Assembly: GCF_000426845.1 (NCBI RefSeq)
Contig: NZ_AUGD01000002.1
Span: 372,001 to 436,000, forward strand
Direction of reading: 5' to 3'
Length of the DNA: 64,000 nucleotides
DNA from: Bradyrhizobium sp. in8p8
Lineage (GTDB): Bacteria > Pseudomonadota > Alphaproteobacteria > Rhizobiales > Xanthobacteraceae
Below are positions 25,639-34,239 of this stretch, in pieces. How positions within the stretch are numbered: position 1 is the first letter of the stretch; each line of letters opens with the position of its first letter. Both the position numbers and the translations under genes were made by a program. Below the pieces are notes generated by a model. It saw nothing but the letters and a program-made list of their open reading frames with translations, was not told the origin of the DNA and ran no database searches.

Positions 25639-25806
25639 TCACGCCGCCGACAGCTGATCGAATTCGGGCGGCGCGTAGGCCTTGCCGTCCTGATCGGTGA
25701 TGACGACCCGCCACCCCTCGCTCGCCCACACTTTCGCCTTCGCCACGATGAGCAGCCGGCTCTCGCGGTCGAAACTGTACTTCTCGTTGTCGCGTTCTGC
25801 GACCAT
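25639..25806 (-). CDS. Small hypothetical protein
   Basis: A 55-residue frame (MVAERDNEKYSFDRESRLLIVAKAKVWASEGWRVVITD, shown in part: KAKVWASEGWRVVITD). The same frame stays open upstream and the residues just before the first Met (CELAYKM) look like continuing protein, so the true start may lie further left of the methionine or the gene may have lost its beginning. No named domain; the alternation suggests a compact alpha/beta peptide. Confidence 0.45.
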   Translation of the reverse strand: MVAERDNEKYSFDRESRLLIVAKAKVWASEGWRVVITDQDGKAYAPPEFDQLSAA

Positions 25807-26067
25807 TTTGTAGGCCAACTCGCATCCCCTTGCGTCGCCCTGCACCCCGCCTCCTCGTGGCAGCGGGCTTTGGCGGCAATTCGCCGGGAGCGTGGCAATT
25901 TGGTGCCATCCGCAGCAGTATGGCCAGTCCCGTCTCTTGCTGGAACGGAGTCGATCCTGCTGCGTCGAATCGGCGCCAAAGCATGATCCGGACAAGCGCG
26001 GGTCGGTCTTCCGCAGAGGCCATGCGTAAACAACCTAGAGCGCGACGACGATCCAGGATGCCATCGC

Positions 26068-26346
26068 TTAGTGGACGCGGATGATGTGGGGGCGGCCGAG
26101 ATTGATCAGGCCCTGCACCGCCGAGAGGCGGTCGTCGAGGGCTGCAATGGTGAGCAACAGATTGTTGCGGCGCTCGTCGAGAAAGCCCATCTCGGGGCTG
26201 GAAAGCTTCGTGCTCATTCGTTCCTTCTGGATCCCTTCAAGCGACTTGCGCAGTCCCGCGATCAGGCTGGTCAGCTGCCTGACCTCCTTGGTCATCGACC
26301 GCTTCGCGACATTATGGCGGCGCGTCTCCGCCTGGCTCTGTCTCAT
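26068..26346 (-). CDS. Small coiled-coil protein
   Basis: A 92-residue helical protein. ATG 26346 lies five bases after GGGAGG; the frame opens 18 codons earlier without a ribosome site. The N-terminus is basic (MRQSQAETRRHNVAKRS) and the rest has heptad-like spacing (VRQLTSLIAGLRKSLEGI and LLLTIAALDDRLSAVQGL). Function unknown; could bind nucleic acid or act as a small scaffold. Confidence 0.6.
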   Translation of the reverse strand: MRQSQAETRRHNVAKRSMTKEVRQLTSLIAGLRKSLEGIQKERMSTKLSSPEMGFLDERRNNLLLTIAALDDRLSAVQGLINLGRPHIIRVH

Positions 26347-26488
26347 CGCATCCTCCCGTGCCCCGCTGCCCCGAGTGGATGCGTACATCCTTGGGTACAC
26401 ATCTTACGATCGATGAAATCTGCCGGCGAAGAACTTTCTTAAATTGTACGCGCAGGGAACCCGAATCCCCACGTAGCCGGCCGGCGCA

Positions 26489-28474
26489 TCATGGGACACT
26501 GAGCGAAGTCCAATTATCGTCCGCTGTTTCATAGGCGCGACGGTCGAGGTGCCTGAGGCAACAGTTGGCCATCAGCATGAAGCGGTCGAAGTACGACGCA
26601 AGCCCGGCATAATCATCGAGCGGGAGCACATTCGCGACATACTGGTCTGGCCGCACCACGACCATGCAGCCGACCTTCCGGTCAATGCCGCGCATTGCGA
26701 AGACATCGTGACCGCCCTTGAGATCCGGACAGAACATCTTCTCGTAGTCGATCAGACCGTAGCGGCCCTTGCGCGGAAGCAGCAGCGGCGGCATCGCCGC
26801 GACGGCAAGCTCGCGATGATCTTGCTGGAAGACGGCGCGCAGGTCGATGACGCTGTCGATGTCCGTGCCAAGGGGCGTATATCGCCTCACCGGCGATTCC
26901 CCTGCTTCGGTGAGGAAGTCGCACAGCGCGCGGATGGCCGAGCCGGCGGCTGCAGGATCTTCCGCCGGCGAGAACGCATAGATGCGGAAGCGGCCGTCGG
27001 CTTGCGCGGCATGGCCGAGATGTACCGGTTTGGCGTCTGCCAGCCGGATCACCGGCGCGGAATGGAAGCGCTTGCCGACGATGAGGCCTTGCGCGAGGTG
27101 CTGATGCGAAGCCGCACCGGTCAGGATCGATGGCCTGTAGTGCGTTGCCGTGCCCGCGGTGTAGCGCCCGTGCCTGACGAAATAGTCCTGCGTTTTGGTC
27201 GCGTCGACGCCGCCGGCCCTGGCTGCGGAGGCGAGGATTCCCGCCCATTCGCGATCGAAATCGATCAGCTCCTTCGCAACCGCCTGGCGCTCGGCGGAGT
27301 AGGAATGCAACAGACTCGGCGCACACTGCTTGCGCAGGACCGCGGCAAGCTTCCAGCCGAGATTGAAGGCATCCTGCATCGAGACATTCATCCCCTGCCC
27401 CGCCTTCGGGCTGTGAGTGTGGCAGGCATCACCGGCGATGAAGATGCGCGGCAGACGCGTATCGACCGCGCTCTCCGGCACGTCGTCAAACTTGTCGGTG
27501 AGGCGCTGGCCGATCTCATAGACTGACCACCAGGCGATCTCCTTCACCTCCAGCGTATGCGGCTTCAGGATCCGCTGTGCTTTTGCAATCACGTCGGCGG
27601 CGGAGATGTTGCGGCTCGCAACACGCTCGCCGACGTCGAGTTTTGCGAGCTCGACATAGATGCGGACCATGTAGCCGCCTTCACGTGGAATGATCAGCAG
27701 GCTGCCGTCCTTGGCCGACTGGATCAGCGACTTGAAGCGGATGTCCGGGAAGTCCGTGACCGCCAGCACGTCCATCACGCCCCAGGCGTGATTGGCGGAA
27801 TCCCCATGCAGCTCGCGCCCGATCGCCTTGCGCACCGTGCTGCGTGCGCCGTCGCAGCCGACGACGTAGCGTGCCCTGATCGTCTCGACCTTGCCCTCGT
27901 TCGCGGGATCGACGCGCTCGAGCCGCACGGTCACGGCATGATGGGCAGCCGGATCGACCTGGAGGTCAAGCACGCGCCGGCTGTAATACGGCTCGAGCTT
28001 TGCCGGAGACTTGCGCATGACGTCGAGAAAGCAATCATGGATGCGCGCCTGGTTGAGAATGACATGCGGGAACTCCGAGAGCCCGTCCTCGACGTCCTGC
28101 ACCCGGCCGCTGCGGGTGATCTTCTCCGGCGTCCGCTCGTCCGGCTTCCAGAACGTCGTTTCATTGACCCAATATGCTTCCTTCAGCACACGCTCGCTGA
28201 AGCCATAGGCGTGGAACATCTCCATGGTGCGGCAGGCGATGCCGTCGGCCTGACCGACCAGCAAGCGGTCCGGCTTCTGCTCGACGATGCAGGTCTTGAT
28301 ATCGGGAAATTGCGCAAGCTGGGCGGCGAGCGTCAGGCCGGCAGGCCCGCAGCCGACGATGAGAACATCGACCTCGTCAGGCACAGCGCCCGCTGCACCC
28401 GAGGATCGAACGCGTTCGGCGGGATCGGTGATCTCAGGGTCGCCGGGCTGAAATCCATTGAGATGGAATTGCAT
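26489..28474 (-). CDS. FAD-dependent aromatic monooxygenase, 3-hydroxybenzoate 4-monooxygenase-like
   Basis: A 661-residue flavoprotein hydroxylase. ATG 28474 follows a GGAGAGGAG ribosome site. FAD binding is shown by VLIVGCGPAGLTLAAQL near residue 35, the DG motif VGCDGARSTVRKAIG near 205 and FIAGDACHTHSPKAGQGMN near 340. The C-terminal 200 residues have the thioredoxin-like dimer domain of the phenol hydroxylase group. The N-terminus MQFHLNGFQPGDP is characteristic of MobA-type 3-hydroxybenzoate 4-hydroxylases, which make protocatechuate using NADPH and oxygen. The exact substrate is inferred. It is divergent from a MarR regulator with likely operator sites between them. Confidence 0.85.
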   Translation of the reverse strand: MQFHLNGFQPGDPEITDPAERVRSSGAAGAVPDEVDVLIVGCGPAGLTLAAQLAQFPDIKTCIVEQKPDRLLVGQADGIACRTMEMFHAYGFSERVLKEAYWVNETTFWKPDERTPEKITRSGRVQDVEDGLSEFPHVILNQARIHDCFLDVMRKSPAKLEPYYSRRVLDLQVDPAAHHAVTVRLERVDPANEGKVETIRARYVVGCDGARSTVRKAIGRELHGDSANHAWGVMDVLAVTDFPDIRFKSLIQSAKDGSLLIIPREGGYMVRIYVELAKLDVGERVASRNISAADVIAKAQRILKPHTLEVKEIAWWSVYEIGQRLTDKFDDVPESAVDTRLPRIFIAGDACHTHSPKAGQGMNVSMQDAFNLGWKLAAVLRKQCAPSLLHSYSAERQAVAKELIDFDREWAGILASAARAGGVDATKTQDYFVRHGRYTAGTATHYRPSILTGAASHQHLAQGLIVGKRFHSAPVIRLADAKPVHLGHAAQADGRFRIYAFSPAEDPAAAGSAIRALCDFLTEAGESPVRRYTPLGTDIDSVIDLRAVFQQDHRELAVAAMPPLLLPRKGRYGLIDYEKMFCPDLKGGHDVFAMRGIDRKVGCMVVVRPDQYVANVLPLDDYAGLASYFDRFMLMANCCLRHLDRRAYETADDNWTSLSVP

Positions 28475-28511
28475 GCGCTCCTCTCCGACAACGCTCGTTT
28501 TGATATTGCTC

Positions 28512-28540
28512 AGTATGCTGACTATCAGTATACTTGTCAA
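28512..28540 (-). promoter_or_regulatory. Monooxygenase promoter with repeated AGTAT(A/G)CT operator
   Basis: On the minus strand TTGACA (28540-28535), 17 bases, then CATACT (28517-28512) forms a good promoter for the monooxygenase. AGTATGCT (28512-28519) and the perfect palindrome AGTATACT (28527-28534) lie 15 bases apart and cover the -10 and spacer. This arrangement fits binding by the divergent MarR protein. Confidence 0.6.
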
Positions 28541-28575
28541 CGACGCCTCATTCGCCGCGACGTCCGGAGAATTCG

Positions 28576-29040
28576 GTGAAAGACAACAACGACATGCCCG
28601 GGCATTTGGCGCGCCGCTTCCAGCAGATCGCGGTGGCGGTCTTCCTGGCCGAGGTCGAGGACGCCGGCTTCGACCTGACGCCGGTGCAATACGCTGCGCT
28701 CGCCACCATCAAGGCCAATCCGGGGCTCGACCAGGTGACGCTCGCCGGATTGATCGCATACGATCGCACCACCATCACCGGCGTGATCGATCGCCTCGTT
28801 CAGAAGGGCCTCGCGGAGCGTCGCCCCTCCAGCCGCGACCGCCGCGCCCGCGAGCTTGAGATCACCGGCGAAGGACGGCGCACGCTGCGCAAGATCACAC
28901 CGGCGGTCGAATCTGCCCAGCGCATCATGCTGCGCGGCCTCAGCGCGAAGGAAGGCGAGGAGCTGATGCGGTTGCTGCGTAAGGCCATTGCCGCGGGCAA
29001 TGAACTCAGCCGCGCCCCGCTGCGCGACGCGCAGGTCTGA
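28576..29040 (+). CDS. MarR-family regulator
   Basis: A 154-residue winged-helix repressor. I take GTG 28576 (VKDNNDMPGHLARR), which has GGAG six bases upstream; a TTG at 28534 lies within the operator-like palindrome. The winged helix is seen as LTPVQYAALATIKANPG, VTLAGLIAYDRTTITGVIDRL and the wing LAERRPSSRDRRARELEIT. MarR proteins release DNA on binding small aromatics. Its divergent placement makes the aromatic hydroxylase at 26489-28474 its probable target. Confidence 0.9.
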   Translation: MKDNNDMPGHLARRFQQIAVAVFLAEVEDAGFDLTPVQYAALATIKANPGLDQVTLAGLIAYDRTTITGVIDRLVQKGLAERRPSSRDRRARELEITGEGRRTLRKITPAVESAQRIMLRGLSAKEGEELMRLLRKAIAAGNELSRAPLRDAQV

Positions 29041-29080
29041 TCCCGGGCCAAGTGCGTAATTGTCGCAGCGCACGAAACCA

Positions 29081-29106
29081 GGAACTAACCTTCAGCTGCT
29101 AACGTC
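29081..29106 (+). promoter_or_regulatory. Candidate EcfG-type promoter
   Basis: GGAAC (29081-29085), 17 bases, CGTC (29103-29106), one mismatch from GGAAC-N16/17-CGTT. It precedes the secreted-repeat protein gene and ends 15 bases before a CtrA-type site. Confidence 0.35.
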
Positions 29107-29121
29107 GACCCCATTGGGCGC

Positions 29122-29136
29122 TTAACGCGCAATTAA
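29122..29136 (+). promoter_or_regulatory. CtrA-type site TTAA-N7-TTAA
   Basis: TTAACGCGCAATTAA is an exact match to the alphaproteobacterial CtrA consensus TTAA-N7-TTAAC (the next base is C). It lies 22 bases before the start codon of the gene at 29159. Confidence 0.55.
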
Positions 29137-29158
29137 CTTTGCGGGGCGGAGTTTGGGA

Positions 29159-29590
29159 ATGTTCAGGTTCCTGGTTGGGGCTGCAGCCATCGCGCTCTCG
29201 ATCGGTCAGGCGTTCGCAGGTGGCCATGGCGGCGGCGACCCTCCTCCGCCGAAAGCCGAGCCGGCGGTTGCGCCGGCGAAGGTCATCCTGACCAAGCAGG
29301 GCGCCAAGCTCGTCGATCTCAACGGCATGACGCTCTACTATTACGAGCGCGACACGACCGGAAAATCATCGAGCTGCAACGGCAAGTGCACGGAAAGCTG
29401 GGTGCCACTGGCGGCGACGGCCGACGCCAAGGCCGTCGGCGATTTCACCGTGATCAACCGTGACGACGGGAGCAAGATGTGGGCGTATCGCTATCGTCCG
29501 CTCTACACCTCGCCCGCCGACAAAGCGCCCGGTGACGCCAACGGCAATGCCACGACGCTGCAATGGCGCATTGCGCGGCCGGAGAACTAG
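29159..29590 (+). CDS. Secreted repeat protein of the COG4315 type
   Basis: A 143-residue exported protein. ATG 29159 begins the signal peptide (MFRFLVGAAAIALSIGQAFA). The mature part carries the pattern of secreted Y-x4-D repeat proteins: GAKLVDLNGMTLYYYERDT, then CNGKCTESWVPL and the second half with YRYRPLYTSPADKAPGDANG. These proteins occur in the periplasm or on the surface and their role is undetermined. A CtrA-type site and an EcfG-like promoter lie directly upstream. Confidence 0.8.
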   Translation: MFRFLVGAAAIALSIGQAFAGGHGGGDPPPPKAEPAVAPAKVILTKQGAKLVDLNGMTLYYYERDTTGKSSSCNGKCTESWVPLAATADAKAVGDFTVINRDDGSKMWAYRYRPLYTSPADKAPGDANGNATTLQWRIARPEN

Positions 29591-29633
29591 AGCCAAGTAC
29601 GGCCGGCGGAACCAAGCTAACCGCAGGCGGCCG

Positions 29634-30287
29634 TCAGCCGCGCCAGCGCGTGCCCCTCTCGGCTTGCGCGTTCTGTCCCGGCGGCAGCACCACGACCATC
29701 GAGTTGAGCTTCACCCGATCATAGAGATCGATGATGTCCTCGTTGCGCATCCGGATGCAGCCAGACGAGATCGCCTGCCCGATATATTCCGGCTGGTTCG
29801 TGCCGTGGATGCGGTAGAGCGTGTCCTTGTTGCCGACATAGAGGTAGATGCCCCGGGCCCCCAACGGATTGGCGGGACCGCCAGGAACGCGCGGCGGATA
29901 CGGGCCGAGGCGCGCCTGGATGTCGGCTGTCGGAACCCAGTCCGGCCATTCCGCCAGCCGGCCGACACGCGCAACGCCTGAGAACGCCATGGCTTCCTCG
30001 CCGACCGCGACGCCGTAGCGCATGGCCTTGCCGTCGGGCAGCACGAAATAGAGGTAGCGCGCGTCGGTATCGACCAGGATCGTGCCCGGCTGCTCCTTGC
30101 GGTGGTAATCCACGATGTGACGCAGATATTGCTCAGGCACGTTGACCTTCGCATACGGCGCGTGCGCGAGCAATTGCCGGTCGCGCGGCGTCATGCTTGC
30201 GTCCGTCGATGGCGAAAGCGTCGTCTGCATGCAACCGCCGAGCGGCAGCAAGGCAATCGCAAATAAAACGAACAAAGATCTTGGCAC
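29634..30287 (-). CDS. L,D-transpeptidase (YkuD) lipoprotein
   Basis: A 217-residue envelope enzyme. The GTG at 30287 gives a clean lipoprotein signal, PRSLFVLFAIALLPLGGC, with the lipid-accepting Cys at residue 19. The YkuD domain ends with the catalytic motif HGTN...SGCIRMRNEDIIDLYDRV, His near 160 and Cys near 180. Such enzymes make 3-3 crosslinks in peptidoglycan or attach outer-membrane proteins to it, both reported in Rhizobiales. An upstream start at 30341 would bury the lipobox. It converges with the preceding gene, 43 bases apart. Confidence 0.9.
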   Translation of the reverse strand: MPRSLFVLFAIALLPLGGCMQTTLSPSTDASMTPRDRQLLAHAPYAKVNVPEQYLRHIVDYHRKEQPGTILVDTDARYLYFVLPDGKAMRYGVAVGEEAMAFSGVARVGRLAEWPDWVPTADIQARLGPYPPRVPGGPANPLGARGIYLYVGNKDTLYRIHGTNQPEYIGQAISSGCIRMRNEDIIDLYDRVKLNSMVVVLPPGQNAQAERGTRWRG

Positions 30288-30591
30288 CGCCGGCCCCCCA
30301 ACTGCGGACAGCAACGCCCCCGCCTCCCCACATACCGTCAAAATCGTGCTGAAAACAAGGCGGCTCGGAACACGTGCGCGTGTCCGGCGAGATGGGTTCC
30401 ATCACCACAAAGGGCGGAGAAGCGTCCCACCATCTCCTTCCCCTCGCCTTGCTTTGGTCAAACGCGGCTGGACTCGTGGGGGCTGGGGATGAGCGACCTC
30501 GCCGATCGGCGCCGCGCCAATGAGAACGACCTGGGCCTCACACGCCGGGCTTCAAACTGGGTTTCCACCACTGGGCTTCAAAGGAGCTGCG

Positions 30592-31596
30592 ATGCTCGCG
30601 ACGCTGAACGCCAAGCAAATCGTCGATGAGATCGTGAAGGACACGGTCAAGGACAACGATCCGCACGACGCGGTTCAGATCTCTCCCGAAATCGTGCTGG
30701 CCTCACGGCCGGTCAACGTATCGCCGGCGCTGGCGACGGAGATCGCCCCCCGTCCGGAGCCGAAGTTTGCTCCGGAGCCAAAGTTCGTTCCGGAGCCGCC
30801 GCGTGCTCCTGAGCCCACCATCAACGTGGTGTACGGAAAAGCCGCTGCGGCACCGCCGGTCGACACGGCCATCCGCGTCACGACCAGTGATGGACTTGTC
30901 ACGCGGAAGCGATCCGCCGCCGGCAAGTGGCTGCGCGGTGCATTCGTCGCATTTTTGTTCGCGGGCGGCAGCGTGGCTGCCTCGATAGCCTGGGAGCAAC
31001 ACGGCGACACCGCAAAGCAAATACTCGCCGAATGGAAGCCGGTGCTTGCGTCGTTGATGCCTTCGACGTCGCAGACGATGCCGGTTGCCGCCGTGCAAGC
31101 CGACGATGGGCCGGCACAAGCTGCAGTGGAACAATCGGTCGTTCCATCAGCCTCGCCGCTTCCAACGCAAGCTGGCGTTCCACCGGCTGCAGCGCAGCCC
31201 GACCCGGCGCCACTGGTGCAGTCGATGTCGAACGACCTTGCGGCGATGGCGCAGCAGATCGATCAGCTCAAAGCCAACATCGCCGAGTTGAAGGCCGGAC
31301 AGGAGCAGATGGCGCGCGAGATGGCGAAGCCTGCCGCGCAAGGGCCAGCGGCTGCTGAAACGAAGCCGGTCGATTCGCGCGCACGTGCTGCTGCGTCGCC
31401 TCCGCAGCCTTCAGCGCAGCGGGTTCGCAAGCCGAAGCCGCCGGTGACCCGGACCTATTCGCCCACGCCGCTCGCACCTCCACCGCCGCCGTCGCAAGCT
31501 TCCGCGGCGCCGCCGCCGGCTGCGGCGGTTGCAACGACTCAAGCCGTAGCCGATGACGATGGACCTATCGTGCGTCCACCGATGCCGCTGCGCTAA
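30592..31596 (+). CDS. Single-pass membrane protein with Pro-rich ends and coiled coil
   Basis: A 334-residue protein. ATG 30592 has AAAGGAG upstream. Residues 1-110 are cytoplasmic, with repeated PEPKFxPEP units near 55-70. A membrane helix (LRGAFVAFLFAGGSVAASIAW) spans about 113-133. The periplasmic part is Ala/Pro-rich with a coiled coil around residue 210 (MSNDLAAMAQQIDQLKANI) and a proline-rich end. I recognise no named domain; the layout suits an envelope-spanning linker. A terminator follows. Confidence 0.75.
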   Translation: MLATLNAKQIVDEIVKDTVKDNDPHDAVQISPEIVLASRPVNVSPALATEIAPRPEPKFAPEPKFVPEPPRAPEPTINVVYGKAAAAPPVDTAIRVTTSDGLVTRKRSAAGKWLRGAFVAFLFAGGSVAASIAWEQHGDTAKQILAEWKPVLASLMPSTSQTMPVAAVQADDGPAQAAVEQSVVPSASPLPTQAGVPPAAAQPDPAPLVQSMSNDLAAMAQQIDQLKANIAELKAGQEQMAREMAKPAAQGPAAAETKPVDSRARAAASPPQPSAQRVRKPKPPVTRTYSPTPLAPPPPPSQASAAPPPAAAVATTQAVADDDGPIVRPPMPLR

Positions 31597-31693
31597 CATG
31601 GTTCGGGCGACGTACCACGTCGCAGCTTGCCCACGTGTCGGAGTGGATGTGATCGATTGAGACCGGGCAATTACGGTAAGCGATATTTCGCTC

Positions 31694-31735
31694 AAGAGAA
31701 AAGGCCGTCGGGATCTATGCCGCCGGCCTTCTCTT
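31694..31735 (+). terminator. Probable rho-independent terminator
   Basis: AAGAGAAAAGGCCG at 31694-31707 pairs imperfectly with CGGCCTTCTCTT ending at 31735, with a loop of about 16 bases and a short T-rich end. It would terminate the gene at 30592. Confidence 0.55.
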
Positions 31736-31800
31736 GCAGCTGCCGGTTCCCGGAGCCCGGTTCTGCTGCAATTCCATGCCTCATGATCGCGCCGGCATAT

Positions 31801-31815
31801 TTAATAAATTCTTAA
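31801..31815 (+). promoter_or_regulatory. CtrA-type site TTAA-N7-TTAA
   Basis: TTAATAAATTCTTAA, followed by C, matches the CtrA consensus exactly. It lies 145 bases upstream of the DUF6894 gene, in an AT-rich patch that could also form part of a promoter. Confidence 0.45.
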
Positions 31816-31960
31816 CGAGCCCACGCGCTGCACATCATTTCTGCGCCATAAGCACAGAGATTGCGCGGCCTGTTCATTCGATAGATATCGACTCAGTGGT
31901 ACATTCCGGCATGGGTTGAGACTTGCACTGAAGCTGACATCCTCACACCGGGGAATTCGG

Positions 31961-32191
31961 ATGCCCTACTACTATTTCGATCTTGTGGTTGGTGGTGAGT
32001 TCAGGAACCAGGGTGGAATCATCCTCGAAGACATCGAGGTTGCCTCCGATCGCGCCGACCAATTGGCTTGCGAGCTGTCGCAAGTGAAGCCGGAGCTGCA
32101 GCAGAAGGGTTGCGCGGTGCGCGTCACCGATCGCGATCACAACGAGCTCTATCGCACGCCGCTCGATCCCGTGCCAGCCTGGCAGCGCTAG
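31961..32191 (+). CDS. DUF6894-family small protein
   Basis: A 76-residue protein beginning MPYYYFDLVVGGEFRNQGG, the typical start of DUF6894 proteins, followed by LEDIEVASDRADQLACELSQV and VRVTDRDHNELYRTPLDPV. These are abundant, uncharacterised small proteins of Rhizobiales. ATG 31961 follows GGGGA. Its stop codon directly abuts the stop of the convergent SDR gene, with no base between. Confidence 0.85.
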   Translation: MPYYYFDLVVGGEFRNQGGIILEDIEVASDRADQLACELSQVKPELQQKGCAVRVTDRDHNELYRTPLDPVPAWQR

Positions 32192-32977
32192 CTAGATATC
32201 GAGCACCGGCGGCTCGAACCAGTTCGTCAGCGACAATCCGCCGTCGACGACGAAGGCTGCGCCGGTGACGTAGCCGGACAGCTTGTTCGACAACACGGTG
32301 AGCGCCATCGGTGCGAGGTCATCGGTCGCACCAAGACGCCCCAGCGGAACGTGCCGCGCCAGCGCGGGATCGGCCACGAAGCCGCCGGCTGCGATCGCGC
32401 CAGGCACCAATGCGTTGACGCGGATGTTGTAGCGCCCGAGCGTCTTCGCGAGCTCCTTCACCAGCATCGCCATTGCCGCCTTCGCCGTCGAATAGTGCGC
32501 CAGGTTGCGCGGCGTGCCCGCATGCAGCGAGGTGAGAAACAGGAACGAGCCCGGTTGCTTCGCCGCGATCAGCCGTTTTCCGAGTTCGCGCGCCAGGTGA
32601 AAGCCGGCATCGAGATTGACGGCGTGCATCTCCTGCCATGTCTTGCGATCGACCGCGAGCAAGTGATCGGATTCGCGCCGTGGCGGTGAGGCGCTGTGGA
32701 CCAAATGCGTGACCTCGCCGAGCGCCGCGTGGGCGGCAACCAGCAGCTCATCGCAGGCCTCGAGCCTGCCGAGATCGCCGACCCAGGGCACAGCCAGACC
32801 GGGGCGCTCGCACGCGGCGATCGCGGCACGTACGCGCTCCGCGCTGACATCGGCGAACACGGTGCGGACGCCCTCGCCGACGAGGGCCTGCGCGATCGCA
32901 CGGCCGATGCCATTGCCCGCTCCGGTGACGAGCGCGGTGTCGCGTTCGGGGTCGAAAGGCGTGCTGAACAGGCTCAT
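32192..32977 (-). CDS. Short-chain dehydrogenase/reductase
   Basis: A 261-residue NAD(P)-dependent oxidoreductase. ATG 32977 has GGAG six bases upstream. The nucleotide site TGAGNGIGRAIAQAL is near residue 18, and the catalytic YSTAK is near residue 160, preceded by the conserved Ser in LTSLHAG. VPGAIAAGG and the C-terminal GAAFVVDGGLS complete the classical SDR pattern. Substrate unknown; no operon partner. Confidence 0.9.
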   Translation of the reverse strand: MSLFSTPFDPERDTALVTGAGNGIGRAIAQALVGEGVRTVFADVSAERVRAAIAACERPGLAVPWVGDLGRLEACDELLVAAHAALGEVTHLVHSASPPRRESDHLLAVDRKTWQEMHAVNLDAGFHLARELGKRLIAAKQPGSFLFLTSLHAGTPRNLAHYSTAKAAMAMLVKELAKTLGRYNIRVNALVPGAIAAGGFVADPALARHVPLGRLGATDDLAPMALTVLSNKLSGYVTGAAFVVDGGLSLTNWFEPPVLDI

Positions 32978-33103
32978 GTCGCGCTCCGAGACTGGGGAGT
33001 TCCAGATTAGCCCACCACCCGGACGAACGACAATCGCGCCGTGCACCATTGCCGAGCAGCGCGACCGGCGCTAGCCTCTCAAGAAAATGGAGGAGGTTCC
33101 AGG

Positions 33104-33496
33104 ATGCGCACCGGTTTTCTGATTGCGGGTCTGTTGCTGCTGGCTGCGCCGGCCGTCGCGGGCGACGCACCGCCACGCTCGACTTATGTGACCATGGTCT
33201 TGCAGGCCTTCGCTGCCAAGGTCGAGTGCCCCAACACGGATCTCGTCTACCAGGACCTCGTGCAGAGAGCGCAGCAGATGCAGCTGCCCGACGGCACCAC
33301 CGAGCGGGTGCGCAAGGCGATCGCCTGGATGCACACCGGCGGCAAGATGGGCGAGAAGCAGGACGACGATCTCATGGTCGAGGTCGCGGTCGCGACCCAG
33401 GCCACCGATCTGGACCAGCGCCGGCTCGGCATGTCCGGCTGGTGTGAGGCCCAGAAGACCAATCTGGCCGGCCTGATCCGCAGCAAGGGCGGCTAG
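33104..33496 (+). CDS. Secreted hypothetical protein
   Basis: A 130-residue exported protein. GGAGG precedes ATG 33104. A signal peptide (MRTGFLIAGLLLLAAPAVAG) is followed by a helical mature domain with two cysteines (VECPNTDLVYQDLV and SGWCEAQKTN) that could form a disulfide. No family recognised. It is divergent from the SDR gene. Confidence 0.7.
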   Translation: MRTGFLIAGLLLLAAPAVAGDAPPRSTYVTMVLQAFAAKVECPNTDLVYQDLVQRAQQMQLPDGTTERVRKAIAWMHTGGKMGEKQDDDLMVEVAVATQATDLDQRRLGMSGWCEAQKTNLAGLIRSKGG

Positions 33497-33606
33497 CAAG
33501 CCGGTCGTGGACGTTAAGCACGCCGCGGCAGCCCGGTTGATCTGGCTAAAAATCGTCACAATTTTTCACAGCATGCGGCTTCCTCGAACACGAACAGGAG
33601 GTACTG

Positions 33607-33855
33607 ATGCGGAGTATCCATTTCGTTTTCGCCGGCGCTATTGCGGCTGCTGCGCTGCTGACTGCGCCCGCACTGGCGAGGAATTCCGACGCCCAGAGGG
33701 GCGAGGAAAAATCCACCTCGTCGTCCTGCAGTGCCTATCAGCAGGCGCCGGACGGCTCCTGGGAGCAGCTCCCTTGCAAGGAGGCAGGCGAGCGCGGGCA
33801 GCCGCAGACCCAGCATCGTTCGTCATCGCGAGGTGCCGATCGCGGGGAGCGTTGA
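33607..33855 (+). CDS. Small secreted protein
   Basis: An 82-residue exported protein with AGGAGG upstream. The signal peptide ends ALARN. The mature part is short, polar and Ser/Gln/Arg-rich, with two cysteines around SYQQAPDGSWEQLPCKE (residue pair in SCSAYQQ and LPCKE). This pattern recurs in small periplasmic proteins of Bradyrhizobium; function unknown. Confidence 0.7.
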   Translation: MRSIHFVFAGAIAAAALLTAPALARNSDAQRGEEKSTSSSCSAYQQAPDGSWEQLPCKEAGERGQPQTQHRSSSRGADRGER

Positions 33856-33874
33856 AGACGCTCGCGCTCGGATA

Positions 33875-34060
33875 TCAGCCCTGATGCGGGCCACGCATGA
33901 TCTTCATGGCGTCCGCAATGTGACGCCACTCCCTGGCCTCCTCGGCATCGCCACGGCCCTCGCAGGCCTGGGCCTGCTCGGCCGCCTTCGCAATCGCAGC
34001 AAAGCCGTGCTGTTCGAGCATTTGCCTGGCAATGGTATGGACCTGGACCTCGGACATCAT
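33875..34060 (-). CDS. Small helical hypothetical protein
   Basis: A 61-residue protein, starting at a pair of Met codons (34060 and 34057) behind GGAGAG. It is mostly helical (VHTIARQMLEQHGFAAIAKA and DAEEAREWRHIADAMKIM) and ends RGPHQG. It looks like a conserved small rhizobial protein. It lies downstream of, and in the same direction as, minE. Confidence 0.65.
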   Translation of the reverse strand: MMSEVQVHTIARQMLEQHGFAAIAKAAEQAQACEGRGDAEEAREWRHIADAMKIMRGPHQG

Positions 34061-34239
34061 GGGCGCTCTCCCGCTTGAGGGAACTGCGGTGCAGCGCGTC
34101 GCTGCCGCCGCGGGTCGCTCATAACGATTGGGCCTGGAGCTCGTTCCGTCAGATCGTAGCGAGCCACACCATAATGGCGGCCCGCCATGCCCGGCGGACC
34201 GCGTTTCTCCCCCAAGAGGCCAGAGTCTTCGGCCGGGCC
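34061..34239. other. Gap between minE and the small helical gene
   Basis: About 180 bases without a gene I can support. It contains the inverted words GGCCCGCC and GGCGGACC near 34180-34200, which may form a weak terminator after minE. Confidence 0.4.
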
